DNA from: Bacteroidales bacterium
GTDB lineage: Bacteria > Bacteroidota > Bacteroidia > Bacteroidales > WCHB1-69
Assembly: GCA_017525245.1 (NCBI GenBank)
Contig: JAFXTE010000019.1
Location: 16,085 to 80,084 of the forward strand
Reading direction: 5' to 3'
Length of the DNA stretch: 64,000 nt
This document shows, piece by piece, positions 1 through 8,765 of this stretch. The translations under genes were made by a program, and so were the position numbers. Under the pieces are notes generated by a model, which was not told the DNA's origin, searched no databases, and saw only the letters and a list, made by a program, of their open reading frames with translations. Each line of letters starts with the position of its first letter. The stretch's first letter is position 1.

Positions 1-47
1 TGCTCGCAGGTTTGCGGGTGGTTGAGACCAGGGAGGATATCGAACAT
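1..47 (-). CDS. Possible 5' end of a protein, cut by the window edge
   Basis: On the minus strand an ATG at 45-47 opens a frame that stays open to the window edge and begins MFDILPGLNHPQTCE. A GAGGTG ribosome-binding-like motif lies about 8 nt upstream, and base composition changes from AT-rich to GC-rich at the ATG. It would be the next gene downstream of the metal permease. Fifteen residues are too few to name a family. The plus strand is also open in another frame here (stop at 96-98), so the call is weak. Confidence 0.3.
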   Translation of the reverse strand, partial: MFDILPGLNHPQTCE

Positions 48-179
48 AACATCACCTCAAAGGCACGAAAATCCTTGCAGCACTCATTATCAGTGTAATA
101 CCAAATTATTTGTGTTTGAAAGATTAATTTATGAATGCCATAATCATCGGAATACTGCTGCCGCTGTATTTCCGCCTTC

Positions 180-1421
180 TTATTTCACCCCTTTGAACTC
201 GAAGCCCGCCTGCTCCACGGCCTTGCGGACATCGTTCTCGCTTGCGGTGCCCGTGACCACAAGCGTGTTGGCGGCCGGGGTGGCCTCGCAGGTCTCAACG
301 CCTTTCAGCTTGCCCACCGACTGCTCGACGGCGGCCTTGCAGTGGTTGCAGTGCATGCCCTCGACGGCGTAAACCACCGTCCCGGCTTCGGTTTCCTGTT
401 TCTTGAATTTGTCAAAGAATTTCATACCCAGTGCAATTATGATGAATAAAACTAATAATGACGAACATACAATTTTGAACACGCTGGGCGCGGCGGCCTC
501 GGTGTGACAACAAGCACCGTGCATTCCGCAACTTTCGGACATGCCGACGACATTGATGCCGAAAGCGTTGATCAACAACCCGAACAGAATGGAAAAGCCC
601 ACGATGGTGAGCAGATAGATCCACGTGAAACGGCTGCCCATCGACTTTTTCACCACGAGGATGGAGGCGATGTTGACTGCCGGACCGGCCATCAGCATCA
701 CCAAGGCGGCGCCGGGCGAGAGGCCTTTCATCATCAGGGCCGCAGCCACGGGGATGCTGCCGGTGGAGCAGATGTACATCGGCACCGCCACCACCAAGAT
801 GACCAGCATCTGCAACAGCGGCTGGCTCCCGAAGGAGAGGAAAAACTCGTCGGGCACGGCCACATTGATGAGGGCGGCCACCAACAACCCGATGACCAAT
901 CTCAGCCCGATGTCTTGAATCATGTCGAAGTAGGCGTACTTGAGCACGCGCCACAGCCGATTGCCGCCTTCCACCTGACAAGATGCATCAGCAACATATT
1001 CTCCCTCGTCGGCTTTCACGAAACGGTTCACCAGAAAGCCGCCACAGATGCCGGTGACCAGTGCGGCCACGGGGCGCACGATGGCGAAACCCAGCCCCAT
1101 CAACGAGAAGGTGGCCAAGATGGAGTCGATGCCCGTCTGCGGCGTGGCAATGAGGAACGAGGCCACCGCCCCTTTCGAGGCACCTTCGTTCTTGAGCCCG
1201 ACGGCCGTGGGGATAACCCCGCACGAGCAGAGCGGCAACGGGATGCCCAGCAATGCCGCCCACAGCACGGAAAGCTTGTTGTCGCGGGACAGATACTTGG
1301 CATAGAACCGCTTCGGCACGAACACATGCAGGACTCCAGCGATAAGGAATCCCAGCAGCAGATAGGGGCTCATGGCGTTGAGCACAGACAGAAACGCATT
1401 GCAAAATTCTCCCGCAGTCAT
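180..1421 (-). CDS. SO_0444/YraQ-family metal efflux permease with C-terminal HMA domain
   Basis: A 413-residue integral membrane permease. The N-terminal half has the two-block permease layout with the motif PLPLCSCGVIP (Cys65, Cys67), the hallmark of the SO_0444/DUF318 family implicated in Cu/Zn or arsenic-type efflux. A second Ser/Gly/Pro-rich block (ICSTGSIPVAAAL) follows near residue 220. A Cys/His-rich linker (CGMHGACCH) near residue 300 precedes one more membrane segment. The last ~65 residues form a heavy-metal-associated domain with the metal site GMHCNHC (Cys358, Cys361). The HMA domain probably hands a soft metal to the permease at the cytoplasmic face; the metal itself is inferred. 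The gene has its own promoter at 1470-1499 although it follows the EmrA/EmrB-like pair on the same strand. Confidence 0.88.
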   Translation of the reverse strand: MTAGEFCNAFLSVLNAMSPYLLLGFLIAGVLHVFVPKRFYAKYLSRDNKLSVLWAALLGIPLPLCSCGVIPTAVGLKNEGASKGAVASFLIATPQTGIDSILATFSLMGLGFAIVRPVAALVTGICGGFLVNRFVKADEGEYVADASCQVEGGNRLWRVLKYAYFDMIQDIGLRLVIGLLVAALINVAVPDEFFLSFGSQPLLQMLVILVVAVPMYICSTGSIPVAAALMMKGLSPGAALVMLMAGPAVNIASILVVKKSMGSRFTWIYLLTIVGFSILFGLLINAFGINVVGMSESCGMHGACCHTEAAAPSVFKIVCSSLLVLFIIIALGMKFFDKFKKQETEAGTVVYAVEGMHCNHCKAAVEQSVGKLKGVETCEATPAANTLVVTGTASENDVRKAVEQAGFEFKGVK

Positions 1422-1469
1422 TTTATTGTCAAAGGGTTAGACAAATTTATACCAATTCTTGTTTTGTGG

Positions 1470-1499
1470 CAAAGATACTTATTTTTCTGAAGTGACAAA
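1470..1499 (-). promoter_or_regulatory. Bacteroidota promoter of the metal permease
   Basis: The -7 box TATCTTTG is at 1470-1477 and a -33 TTTG at 1496-1499, spacer 18 bp. It lies 49 bp upstream of the permease ATG. Confidence 0.7.
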
Positions 1500-1507
1500 G
1501 TCCAAAA

Positions 1508-3115
1508 TCAGGCATTTGAAGATCGACTCTTCACTCCCATCCGCGCCAGCATCTTGATGCCATACACCGGCCAGTAGGGCACCTTTTCGATGCCCGTGCG
1601 CACCCGTGGGATGTCCAACAGCAGGAACGCCGTCGTCATGAAGCCCGCCGCCCATATAATCTGCCCGAAAATCTGCTTCAGCGTCACCGACATCATCGAA
1701 TGGAGGTAGTAGCCGTTCATGAACCCGTTCATGTCGAACTGCTGCATATCCACGCCCGTCAACGTCAGGTACGAGCCGTATCGCGACATGTTGTCGGCCA
1801 TAAAATGCTGGAACAGCGAGGTGTAGAGTCCGTAGCCCGAAGCACCGGCGAGGTACATGTGGATGACATTGAAGATGAACAGTGCCATAAAGAAGTGTTC
1901 CAGCTCGTGCACCGACTCGTGGAGCGACCACATCAGCGACACCGCCAGTACCGCGTAGGCGCACCCCCGGAACACCAACGCCCAGCGGTAGGCCGTAATG
2001 GGCACGTTGAGGTCCATCAGGAAGTACATCCGTATCGCATATACCGTGATGCAGGCGAAACCGATGGCAAAAAGTTTCCACACTTTCCACTTCCTGTGCC
2101 CGAGCCAGAAAAGCGTGATGACGACGCCGGCATACACGCCCGGCAATGACCACAGGCACAGCCCCGTCTTGGTGTGCTCCTCCAATCCGCGCACCTCGCT
2201 CCAGTAAATCTCCTCCAACGTGTGCTCCGCGCCGAGCAGCAATTCCGCCACCACGGTGACTAACAAGATGGCCACCACGTTCTTATAACGGAAGATCTCC
2301 AACGAGATGTACGGTTTCTCGACCGTCTTGAGGCGATAGAGGATGAACGCCAGCAGGATGAGCGCGAGGGCGACAATCCAGCGCAGGCGGGGTGACCGGA
2401 GCCACATCAGGTAGTCGCCATAGACGAGGAAGTAGCTGACCATCAGCATCAACACGCTCAGCAGCAGCCCGGTGGTGATGTCGATGCCCTTGAGCGGCAT
2501 CCGCTGCGGCATCGGACAGAAGGGCTTGCAGAGAGTGAGCTGCACGAGGATGACAAAGCACATCGTGCCGATGGTGAGCACGTGCATCATCTGCCACGGG
2601 AGGTGGAAGGCGACCACGGAGGCCACCCACGCGCTGCCCGTGATGGCGGTGAGCAGGACGATGTGCAGCACGGGGAAGAAGACCCCGAAGTCGCGCGGTG
2701 GCGTGATCCACAGCTGGATGTTGCTCATACACTCGAAGGTGCCTTGTATCTTCGCGATGCCCGCGATGAAACAGACGGGCAGGAGAATGGCCATATTGGT
2801 GGTGCTCATCGTGATGAAATTGCAGATTCCGATTACCGCCGCCGCGCCGCAGAGCAGCTGCTGGTTGGTGAAGCGGAACTTCATCCGGAAGAGCATCGGG
2901 AACCAGACCGCCATACCCGCCAAGCCGGTGTAGAGCAGCATTAGCAGGTCCTCGATCATCAGGTTGGTGGTGCCGCGCACGGCCTCCAATGCACCGAGAT
3001 AGACCCCGCCGGAGAACTGGATGCACATCACCTGCGCGAGGTAAATCCACGGTTGGATGCGTCGCGGCACGAACGCCCGGAACATGGGCATCATAAAAGG
3101 ATGGTTGGTCTGCAT
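1508..3115 (-). CDS. MFS-type efflux transporter (EmrB-like)
   Basis: A 535-residue polytopic inner-membrane protein with roughly 14 hydrophobic segments, as in DHA2/EmrB-type major facilitator proteins. Its start lies 4 bp after the stop of the HlyD-family adaptor, so the two form a translationally close pair, as emrA-emrB do. In Bacteroidota such pairs usually work with a TolC-type outer membrane channel; none is encoded here. Sequence motifs typical of MFS drug/proton antiporters are weak, so substrate and even direction are inferred from the partner gene. The ATG at 3115 is the first good start. Confidence 0.8.
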   Translation of the reverse strand: MQTNHPFMMPMFRAFVPRRIQPWIYLAQVMCIQFSGGVYLGALEAVRGTTNLMIEDLLMLLYTGLAGMAVWFPMLFRMKFRFTNQQLLCGAAAVIGICNFITMSTTNMAILLPVCFIAGIAKIQGTFECMSNIQLWITPPRDFGVFFPVLHIVLLTAITGSAWVASVVAFHLPWQMMHVLTIGTMCFVILVQLTLCKPFCPMPQRMPLKGIDITTGLLLSVLMLMVSYFLVYGDYLMWLRSPRLRWIVALALILLAFILYRLKTVEKPYISLEIFRYKNVVAILLVTVVAELLLGAEHTLEEIYWSEVRGLEEHTKTGLCLWSLPGVYAGVVITLFWLGHRKWKVWKLFAIGFACITVYAIRMYFLMDLNVPITAYRWALVFRGCAYAVLAVSLMWSLHESVHELEHFFMALFIFNVIHMYLAGASGYGLYTSLFQHFMADNMSRYGSYLTLTGVDMQQFDMNGFMNGYYLHSMMSVTLKQIFGQIIWAAGFMTTAFLLLDIPRVRTGIEKVPYWPVYGIKMLARMGVKSRSSNA

Positions 3116-3119
3116 AACG

Positions 3120-4154
3120 TTAGTATTTCACCTCGCACTCCACACTGTAGCCCGCCTTGAGCTTTTTCAGATCCTCCGCGCTGTTCTCATCGAGGGCGAT
3201 GCGGACAGTGAGCCGTTGCTCCACCTTGACGAAGTTGCCGGTGGCGTTATCGACGGGCAGCAGCGAAAAAGCGCTGCCGGTGGCGTCGGAAAGACGCTCC
3301 ACGCGACCTTTGTACTGGTGGTCGGGAATGGCATCCACCACGATGTTGACCTCCGCACCGTCCTTGATATGAGGCAGTTGGCTTTCGCGGTAGTTGGCCT
3401 CCACCCATTTCTGGTTCTCATCGACGATGCTGACGAGCGTCTGCCCCGGGTTGACCAGCTCGCCGACGTTGATGTCGCGCGCGCCGACCACACCCGAGTG
3501 GGTGGCGATGATGTAGCAGTATGACAGGTTGAGCTCGGCCAGCTCGACGGCCGCCTGCGCCAACTTCACCGCTGCTTCGGAGGCGGAACGACCGTAGCCT
3601 TGTTCGTCGGCCACATTCTGCTGCATATCGATGGTGTGACAGATCTGCTCGTAGCGGGCTTTAGCGGCGAGGTAGGCGGTGTGGTTCTGGTCGTACTGGT
3701 GCTGCGAAACCCCGCCGGTGTGCAGCAACTGTTCGTAGCGGTGGTCGTCGCGCTGGAGGTTCTCCATATTCACACGGGCCTCCTCACGCAGCGACTGTGT
3801 GGCGTTGATGTTGCTGGCGGCGCTGAGCACGGACGAGCCCGCCTGTTTGCTCTGCTGTTCGGCACGGGCGAGGTCGCTACGGGCTTGCGCGAGACGGAGT
3901 TTGTACTCGCTGTCCTCCAAGATGACGAGCGTGTCGCCCTCGTTCACGTGCTGGTACGCCTCGAAGCGGATTTCGCGGATGAATCCCTGCACGCGGGTGT
4001 TCTGCGGGGCGATGTACTGGCACACGCGGGCGTTGTCGGTGTATTCCACGTGCCCGAAATGGGTGAATTGAAGCACCACGTAAACGATTCCCGCTATCAA
4101 AAGCAGGATGATCACAGCATTGTAGATGTAGGAACGGAGTTTTGTCTTTTCCAT
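3120..4154 (-). CDS. HlyD/EmrA-family membrane fusion protein
   Basis: A 344-residue periplasmic adaptor. A short cytoplasmic N-terminus is followed by one membrane anchor (residues ~9-28). Then comes a biotinyl-lipoyl-like half motif (VQGFIREIRFEAYQHVNEGD), a long helical hairpin (residues ~75-200, Ala/Gln/Glu-rich) and the matching second half (GVVGARDINVGELVNPGQ) with a beta-barrel domain. This is the standard order for EmrA/HlyD proteins, which bridge an inner-membrane pump to an outer-membrane channel. It heads a two-gene operon with the MFS transporter 4 bp downstream. Confidence 0.9.
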   Translation of the reverse strand: MEKTKLRSYIYNAVIILLLIAGIVYVVLQFTHFGHVEYTDNARVCQYIAPQNTRVQGFIREIRFEAYQHVNEGDTLVILEDSEYKLRLAQARSDLARAEQQSKQAGSSVLSAASNINATQSLREEARVNMENLQRDDHRYEQLLHTGGVSQHQYDQNHTAYLAAKARYEQICHTIDMQQNVADEQGYGRSASEAAVKLAQAAVELAELNLSYCYIIATHSGVVGARDINVGELVNPGQTLVSIVDENQKWVEANYRESQLPHIKDGAEVNIVVDAIPDHQYKGRVERLSDATGSAFSLLPVDNATGNFVKVEQRLTVRIALDENSAEDLKKLKAGYSVECEVKY

Positions 4155-4235
4155 AAAGCAGTCCTATAATTTGTTAATAATCAGTGGAATATTATAGGGC
4201 TACCCCTCGCCTTTACCAAGGCTCAAAAACGGCGG

Positions 4236-4243
4236 CAAAAGTA
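4236..4243 (-). promoter_or_regulatory. Promoter -7 box of the efflux operon
   Basis: TACTTTTG on the minus strand, 82 bp upstream of the EmrA-like start. A weak TTG -33 element is possible at 4267-4269. Confidence 0.6.
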
Positions 4244-4282
4244 CGATTTTTTTCGTTTTGAACGTCCAACGCAGTCGGCGAC

Positions 4283-5623
4283 TTATACTTCTGTGAGCAG
4301 AAATCCCATATAGAAAGGGAGAGTGAGCAGCTGCCCATCACGTCCAATGTTATAATCGCCCAACTTGATAGCATCCGTGACGTGATAAACTTCCGGATGC
4401 TTCAATATGGTTTTGGTGCTTTTCACATTGCCCGACGACGCTTTCACTTCCAGCAATGTGCATTTTCCTTTATACCGGATGACAAAATCCACTTCCAACC
4501 CCGAATCTTTATGAAAATAGTAGAGTTTTCTGCCCATTTTGGACAATATGTCTGCCATAAGATTCTCATAGATGGCCCCTTTGTAACCCAACAAGTTCCC
4601 TTTCAGCACATCTGCTTGGGTTCCATATTCCAGCATGGACAAAAACAGACCAGTGTCCTGCATATACACCTTAAAGACATCCTCCTTGGCGTTTCCGTCC
4701 AAGGGAAGTTCTGTAACAGACAGATTATAACAGCGTTTTGCAATTCCGGCATCCTCAATCCATTGCAAACTTTCATAGTATTGGGCTGCCCGACCACCCT
4801 TCTTTATCACAGAATATTGAAATTTCTTGTTTTCCTTGCTCAGTTGTTTGGGGATGGATTCGAAACATTCCCGAATACGGTTTTTGAAAGAATCATCCGC
4901 ATACTTGACCATATCATCCTTATATTCGTCAATAATACCGCGTTGAACATCAACCACTTGTGATATGTCGTGCGTGGAAATGAACGTGTTTACCGCCTCG
5001 GGCATTCCTCCCACGACCGCATATTGCCTGAGTAGATCGATCATTCTTTTATGTATGGCCGCTGTCACTGGTGTTTCTGTTTCAAAATGCTTTTTCAACA
5101 AGGCGATAATTTCTTCATTTATCCCGTTTGCCCATAAAAATTCTTCAAAATCAAGAGGAAACATCTCCACGATGGTCTCATAACCGACAGGAACAGACGA
5201 ACCCTTGTCCTTCTCTTTCCTCTTGTTTTTGCTCCCATAACCTTTAACTCCCAATAACGACCCTGTACAAATGACATCATAGCGGCCGTCCATTTTGAAA
5301 TATTTCAATGAAGTCCTCGCTTCCGGACAATCCTGAAGTTCATCAAAAATCAGGCAAGTCTCGTTAGGGATAAACTTCGCATTTTCAATTATGGCAGACA
5401 AGTTCATAATGATGGTGTCCACTGTTTTGGCACCATAAAAGGCCTCCTTGAAATCAGGATTCTCCACAAAATCCACATATACAAAATGGTTGTAGTGCGT
5501 CTTCACGAACTGTTGAACGGAGTATGTTTTACCACATTGCCTTACACCTTTGATTACCAAAGGTTTATGATTGCTATTCCTTTTCCATTCTTTCAAATAG
5601 GATTCAATCTTTCTTCTTAACAT
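4283..5623 (-). CDS. AAA_14/DUF4143-family ATPase
   Basis: A 446-residue ATP-binding protein of the AAA_14 plus DUF4143 type, abundant in Bacteroidota and archaea. Walker A is GVRQCGKT (residues 26-33). Walker B is LIFDE (Asp94-Glu95), followed by the sensor-like TGSLLG at 120-125. The C-terminal DUF4143 region ends in a PD-(D/E)XK-like nuclease signature (GLEVDFVI then LLEVKAS). The cellular role of this family is not established; ATP-dependent DNA handling is the usual guess. The gene stands alone with its own promoter and three 17-bp repeats across its 5' region. A fragment of a related gene lies 3.5 kb away at 8863-9114. Confidence 0.9.
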   Translation of the reverse strand: MLRRKIESYLKEWKRNSNHKPLVIKGVRQCGKTYSVQQFVKTHYNHFVYVDFVENPDFKEAFYGAKTVDTIIMNLSAIIENAKFIPNETCLIFDELQDCPEARTSLKYFKMDGRYDVICTGSLLGVKGYGSKNKRKEKDKGSSVPVGYETIVEMFPLDFEEFLWANGINEEIIALLKKHFETETPVTAAIHKRMIDLLRQYAVVGGMPEAVNTFISTHDISQVVDVQRGIIDEYKDDMVKYADDSFKNRIRECFESIPKQLSKENKKFQYSVIKKGGRAAQYYESLQWIEDAGIAKRCYNLSVTELPLDGNAKEDVFKVYMQDTGLFLSMLEYGTQADVLKGNLLGYKGAIYENLMADILSKMGRKLYYFHKDSGLEVDFVIRYKGKCTLLEVKASSGNVKSTKTILKHPEVYHVTDAIKLGDYNIGRDGQLLTLPFYMGFLLTEV

Positions 5624-5624
5624 G

Positions 5625-5707
5625 ACATTTTTTCAAATGAGTTTTGACGGCAAAGATACACTTTTTCAAGGGAGTTTTTATTGATATAGCACACTTTTTC
5701 AAGGGAG
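5625..5707. repeat. Three 17-bp direct repeats at exact 33-bp spacing over the ATPase promoter
   Basis: Copies start at 5625 (ACATTTTTTCAAATGAG), 5658 and 5691 (both ACACTTTTTCAAGGGAG). The middle copy shares a base with the -7 box and the first abuts the start codon, a layout expected of operator sites. Confidence 0.75.
5651..5658 (-). promoter_or_regulatory. Promoter -7 box of the DUF4143 ATPase
   Basis: TATCTTTG on the minus strand, 27 bp upstream of the ATG. It is embedded in the 33-bp-spaced repeat array. Confidence 0.65.
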
Positions 5708-5735
5708 ATTTTGTATATATTTGAGAATACGAATG

Positions 5736-5882
5736 TTATGAATCAAAAAAAGTATTCAGCCGCCATCTTTCCATTGGCGACAACTTCCACCCAATGTCCC
5801 CGTTAAAAACACTCTTCCGTGGCAAATTCGTACTGCGAAATGAATATCTGCTTGAAAGCGTGCAGGTTGTTTTGTTCCGCAT
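5736..5882 (-). other. Decayed or non-coding stretch with a 48-codon open frame
   Basis: The 5708-6081 gap holds no convincing gene. A 48-codon frame starts at 5882, just 5 bp from a TATTTTTG box. Another frame across it encodes EQNNLHAFKQIFISQYEFA, which has coding-like composition but no start codon. It is probably a remnant of a lost gene behind the dispersed promoter repeat at 5888-5984. Confidence 0.25.
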
Positions 5883-5887
5883 CGGTG

Positions 5888-5984
5888 CAAAAATAGTGTT
5901 TTTCCGTGAATTATCGGCCCAGCCCGCACCGATAATCCCTGTTTTTCGCAATGATTTGAGCAGATTCTTAGCGTGAATTCTTCA
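5888..5984 (-). repeat. Dispersed ~95-bp repeat carrying a promoter box, copy 1
   Basis: This stretch aligns over its whole length with 8758-8852. Both copies share ACCGATAATCCCT and CAATGATTTGA cores, and on the minus strand both end in the -7 box TATTTTTG (5888-5895 here). Copy 2 drives the proline iminopeptidase gene, whereas copy 1 faces only a decayed reading frame. Confidence 0.7.
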
Positions 5985-6081
5985 TCCGCGCCAGTGTCTC
6001 CACCAGTTGGGGTTCGAGCAAGAAAAGGCAGAAGAATTTCGTATTATCTAAAACAACAACGGCACGTTTGAAAGAAATGCT

Positions 6082-6089
6082 TATTTTTG
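6082..6089 (+). promoter_or_regulatory. Promoter -7 box of the 175-aa membrane protein gene
   Basis: TATTTTTG lies 19 bp upstream of the ATG at 6109. No clear -33 element is visible. Confidence 0.5.
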
Positions 6090-6108
6090 CGGACTGAAAA
6101 ACAGGAAG

Positions 6109-6636
6109 ATGGAAGAAGTCCAGCCCAGACAATATCCCCGTTATGTTCGGACTATCCGCCGAAGCAAACGCAAATTATCCATAGTGTCAAGATGGTATCT
6201 CCGTCTTGCCATTATTACTTTCATCATTCTTGTAGGCCTTTTTTTGGTCTCTTTGTTTGATAAGGGCTCAATGCTTTCTCTTTTTAAAAGGCCGTTCGCT
6301 TATCTCATATCTTTGGGCATTGCCTTGTACTATTCCCTCATCAACAAGGGGAGCTTAGTGGAATCTGTAAGTGTTGATTATTTGAGACGGGAAATCAGAG
6401 TCGTACATTCCACGCTTTTGAATCGTCAGCATAAAGTGGTGGTTCCATTCGAAGGGATGAGTTGGTCTGTGCTTCCAGGCGGATACAGTCTCGACAGACT
6501 TCGGATTTTCCCCAAGCAAGGAAACCGAATAGTGATTTGTGAGGGTGGGCTCGGATGGACGGGAGAGGATGTCGATCGATTGGAATCTGCTTTGTCAAGG
6601 ATAGTGGAGCGGGAGCATTGGCTTTTGAAGATGTAG
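6109..6636 (+). CDS. Small membrane protein of unknown function
   Basis: A 175-residue protein with no family I recognise. A basic N-terminus (residues 1-28) is followed by two hydrophobic segments at about 31-48 and 62-79. A soluble C-terminal part then has alternating beta-like stretches (IRVVHSTLL, HKVVVPFEGMSWSVL, RLRIFPKQGNRIVICEGG). That layout resembles bacterial PH-like (bPH) membrane proteins, in which a two-helix hairpin carries a cytoplasmic beta domain. This is a structural guess only. It is monocistronic, with its own TATTTTTG box. Confidence 0.75.
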   Translation: MEEVQPRQYPRYVRTIRRSKRKLSIVSRWYLRLAIITFIILVGLFLVSLFDKGSMLSLFKRPFAYLISLGIALYYSLINKGSLVESVSVDYLRREIRVVHSTLLNRQHKVVVPFEGMSWSVLPGGYSLDRLRIFPKQGNRIVICEGGLGWTGEDVDRLESALSRIVEREHWLLKM

Positions 6637-6940
6637 AAACAAGTCTTTTGACCCTACTATTCCGTAATGTTGCCGCCAGACCAGGTCTGATTCATAGTGA
6701 TTGTTTCCGAGTAATAATCTATGGAAGAAAGCAAATCCCCATTCCAAACTTCCTGTACGTTTTTACGTTGCAAAAATGCGCATTATCTAATACTTATGGC
6801 TTCTCTGCGTTGAAATATTATAATTATAATTGTATCGGCTGCAGCGTGCGTTTGCGTGAAACAATGAAAGCAAGATATAAGGCAAAAATCATCTATCGGA
6901 AATCCGCGCAGATCCGCGCGATCCGTTGAGATTCCTCGCT
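6637..6940. other. Intergenic stretch without recognisable gene
   Basis: This is a convergent gap of 304 bp. Visible content is an AT palindrome (ATTATAATTATAAT near 6819) and a GC-rich ATCCGCGCAGATCCGCGCGATCC tandem at 6901-6923. Short open frames here lack coding character. Confidence 0.5.
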
Positions 6941-7828
6941 TCACGCCGGATTCTTCACCCTGACCTTCGACCACGTCTGCAGCACCACCGAGACGATGAT
7001 CAGCGCGATGCCGAGGACAAACGAGAAGTTCAACTCGTGGTATTCCTGGAAAATCAACATCGCGAGGATGATGCTATAGACGGGCTCCAGATTGTAGGTG
7101 AGGTTGACCGTGAAAGCGTCAATCTTCTGCAGGACAATGATTTGCAACAAGCATAACCCGATGGTGCAAACCACCACCATAAAGGCCATGTAGGGGTAGT
7201 CCATACCCGTCGGAAGGAACTTCCCGATAGGCAGGAAGGCGTTGTAAACTGGCAGGATGACGCTGAGGACGACAATGCCGCCGACCATCTCCCAGAAGAG
7301 CATATTCTTGGCTTCATAGTGCTTGCCGACGTGTTGGTTGGCGATGGCGAACAGGGCGTACAAGGCCGAGGAGACGATTCCCAAGGCAATGCCCAAACGG
7401 TATCGGGTGTCGAACTGGAAGATGAGATAGACACCGCATACCGTGAGAATGCTGAACAGGAACTCGCGCACGGAGAAGCGGTGCCGGTTGATGATGGGCT
7501 CGAGAAGCGCGGTGAAGAACCCGACCAAGGAGAAGCAGACCACCCCGATGGAGACGTTCGACGCCTTGATGCTGGCGTAGAAGAAGATCCAGTGCAGGCA
7601 CAGCAGCACGCCCACGCCGCCCATCCGCGCCATATCCTTGAAACGGAAACGCCACATCTCTTTTCGGAGGAGCAGGAACAACGCCATCATGGCGGCGGCC
7701 CACGTCATCCGGTGACAAACGAGCACCACGGGATCCAGCTCGATGAGCCGTCCCAGCACCCCGGTGAACCCCGCGATGAACACGGAGAGGTGCAGCAGCA
7801 GGAAACCTTTATGGTCTTTAATCGTCAA
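6941..7828 (-). CDS. EamA-family drug/metabolite transporter
   Basis: A 295-residue inner-membrane protein with ten hydrophobic helices in two five-helix halves, the classic DMT/EamA duplication. The second half keeps the family sequence LEPVYSIILAMLIFQE and ends in a short basic tail. Such proteins export amino acids or other small metabolites; the substrate cannot be read from sequence. The gene follows the proline iminopeptidase by 10 bp and has no promoter of its own in that gap, so the two are an operon. Confidence 0.87.
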   Translation of the reverse strand: MTIKDHKGFLLLHLSVFIAGFTGVLGRLIELDPVVLVCHRMTWAAAMMALFLLLRKEMWRFRFKDMARMGGVGVLLCLHWIFFYASIKASNVSIGVVCFSLVGFFTALLEPIINRHRFSVREFLFSILTVCGVYLIFQFDTRYRLGIALGIVSSALYALFAIANQHVGKHYEAKNMLFWEMVGGIVVLSVILPVYNAFLPIGKFLPTGMDYPYMAFMVVVCTIGLCLLQIIVLQKIDAFTVNLTYNLEPVYSIILAMLIFQEYHELNFSFVLGIALIIVSVVLQTWSKVRVKNPA

Positions 7829-7838
7829 GTTGGATTAT

Positions 7839-8735
7839 CTAAAAATTTGATCCATCATTCTCTTCCAGCCATTTCTCCAAAATCGCGCAGTACTTGTCAG
7901 TCTGCTCCACAAAGCAGGTGTGACGGGCGCCTTTGAAAACCTCCCAACGGCTGTTCGGGATGTTCTCGTAGAGAGAGGCGGCCACCACCGGGGTGCAGAT
8001 GTCGCGGGTGCCGCTGCAAATCAGACAAGGCTGTTTGATTTCGTTGAGGCGGTCGGTGTATTCGAAATCGGCCAAGTTGCCCAGCGGCTGGTACTCGTTG
8101 GGACCCCAGCCGTAGAGGTAGGCTTCGTCGCCCGCACGCTTGGGACGACGGATGCATTCGGGCGAATTCTCATCGACACTGATGACGTAACGCTCATAAT
8201 AGTGGTCGTTGGCGCGAAGATAGTCGGGGTCGTCCCATTTGCCTGAGGCTTCGGCACGACGGATGGCCTCTTGGTCCTCCTCCGGCATATATTTGATGAG
8301 ACGGTGCTGCTCGCTGGCCCATAGCGAACTGGAAGCGTGACCCGAAGAAAGAATCACCGATTTGATGCCTTCTGGCTTACAATCAATGATATAGGCAATG
8401 GCCTGCATGGCACCCCACGACTGACCGAGCAGGTGGATTTGGTCAAGGTGCAGATACTCGCGCAGGGCGATGAGCTCGTTGATCCAGGTCTCCTGGGTCC
8501 ACAACTCGGGATGCCCGTCGAGATAGGAGTTGCCGCATCCGATCTGGTCGTAAGAAATCACCTGACGACCCGTGTCGGCGATACGGTCCAGCACTTCGAA
8601 ATAGTTGTGCGTGCTGCCCGGTCCGCCGTGCAACAGCAGCAACGCCGGCTTGTTTGACGGTTCGCCGACGATGCGGTAATAGGTTTGATAGCCCAAAAAG
8701 GGCATATATCCTTCGCTGATAAGAGGTTGTTTCAT
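7839..8735 (-). CDS. Proline iminopeptidase-type alpha/beta hydrolase (S33)
   Basis: A 298-residue cytoplasmic alpha/beta hydrolase. The oxyanion motif HGGPGSTHNYF (residues 36-46) and nucleophile elbow GQSWGA (Ser106) match the proline iminopeptidase subgroup. The triad is completed by Asp245 (SGTRDICTP) and His272 (GARHTCF). It is predicted to release N-terminal proline or similar residues from peptides. It is first in an operon with a DMT transporter that could export a released product. Expression starts from the TATTTTTG box at 8758-8765, inside a dispersed repeat. Confidence 0.88.
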   Translation of the reverse strand: MKQPLISEGYMPFLGYQTYYRIVGEPSNKPALLLLHGGPGSTHNYFEVLDRIADTGRQVISYDQIGCGNSYLDGHPELWTQETWINELIALREYLHLDQIHLLGQSWGAMQAIAYIIDCKPEGIKSVILSSGHASSSLWASEQHRLIKYMPEEDQEAIRRAEASGKWDDPDYLRANDHYYERYVISVDENSPECIRRPKRAGDEAYLYGWGPNEYQPLGNLADFEYTDRLNEIKQPCLICSGTRDICTPVVAASLYENIPNSRWEVFKGARHTCFVEQTDKYCAILEKWLEENDGSNF

Positions 8736-8757
8736 AATAAGAAAGGTTTTATGGCCG

Positions 8758-8765
8758 CAAAAATA
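8758..8765 (-). promoter_or_regulatory. Promoter -7 box of the iminopeptidase operon
   Basis: TATTTTTG on the minus strand, 22 bp upstream of the ATG, at the edge of the repeat 8758-8852. Confidence 0.65.

Noticed and set aside
1-98. Plus-strand C-terminal peptide ending at 96-98
   Set aside because: The short open tail (LAGLRVVETREDIEH...) is possible, but the minus-strand ATG with a ribosome-binding-like motif explains the composition change better. Neither can be settled from 47-98 bases.
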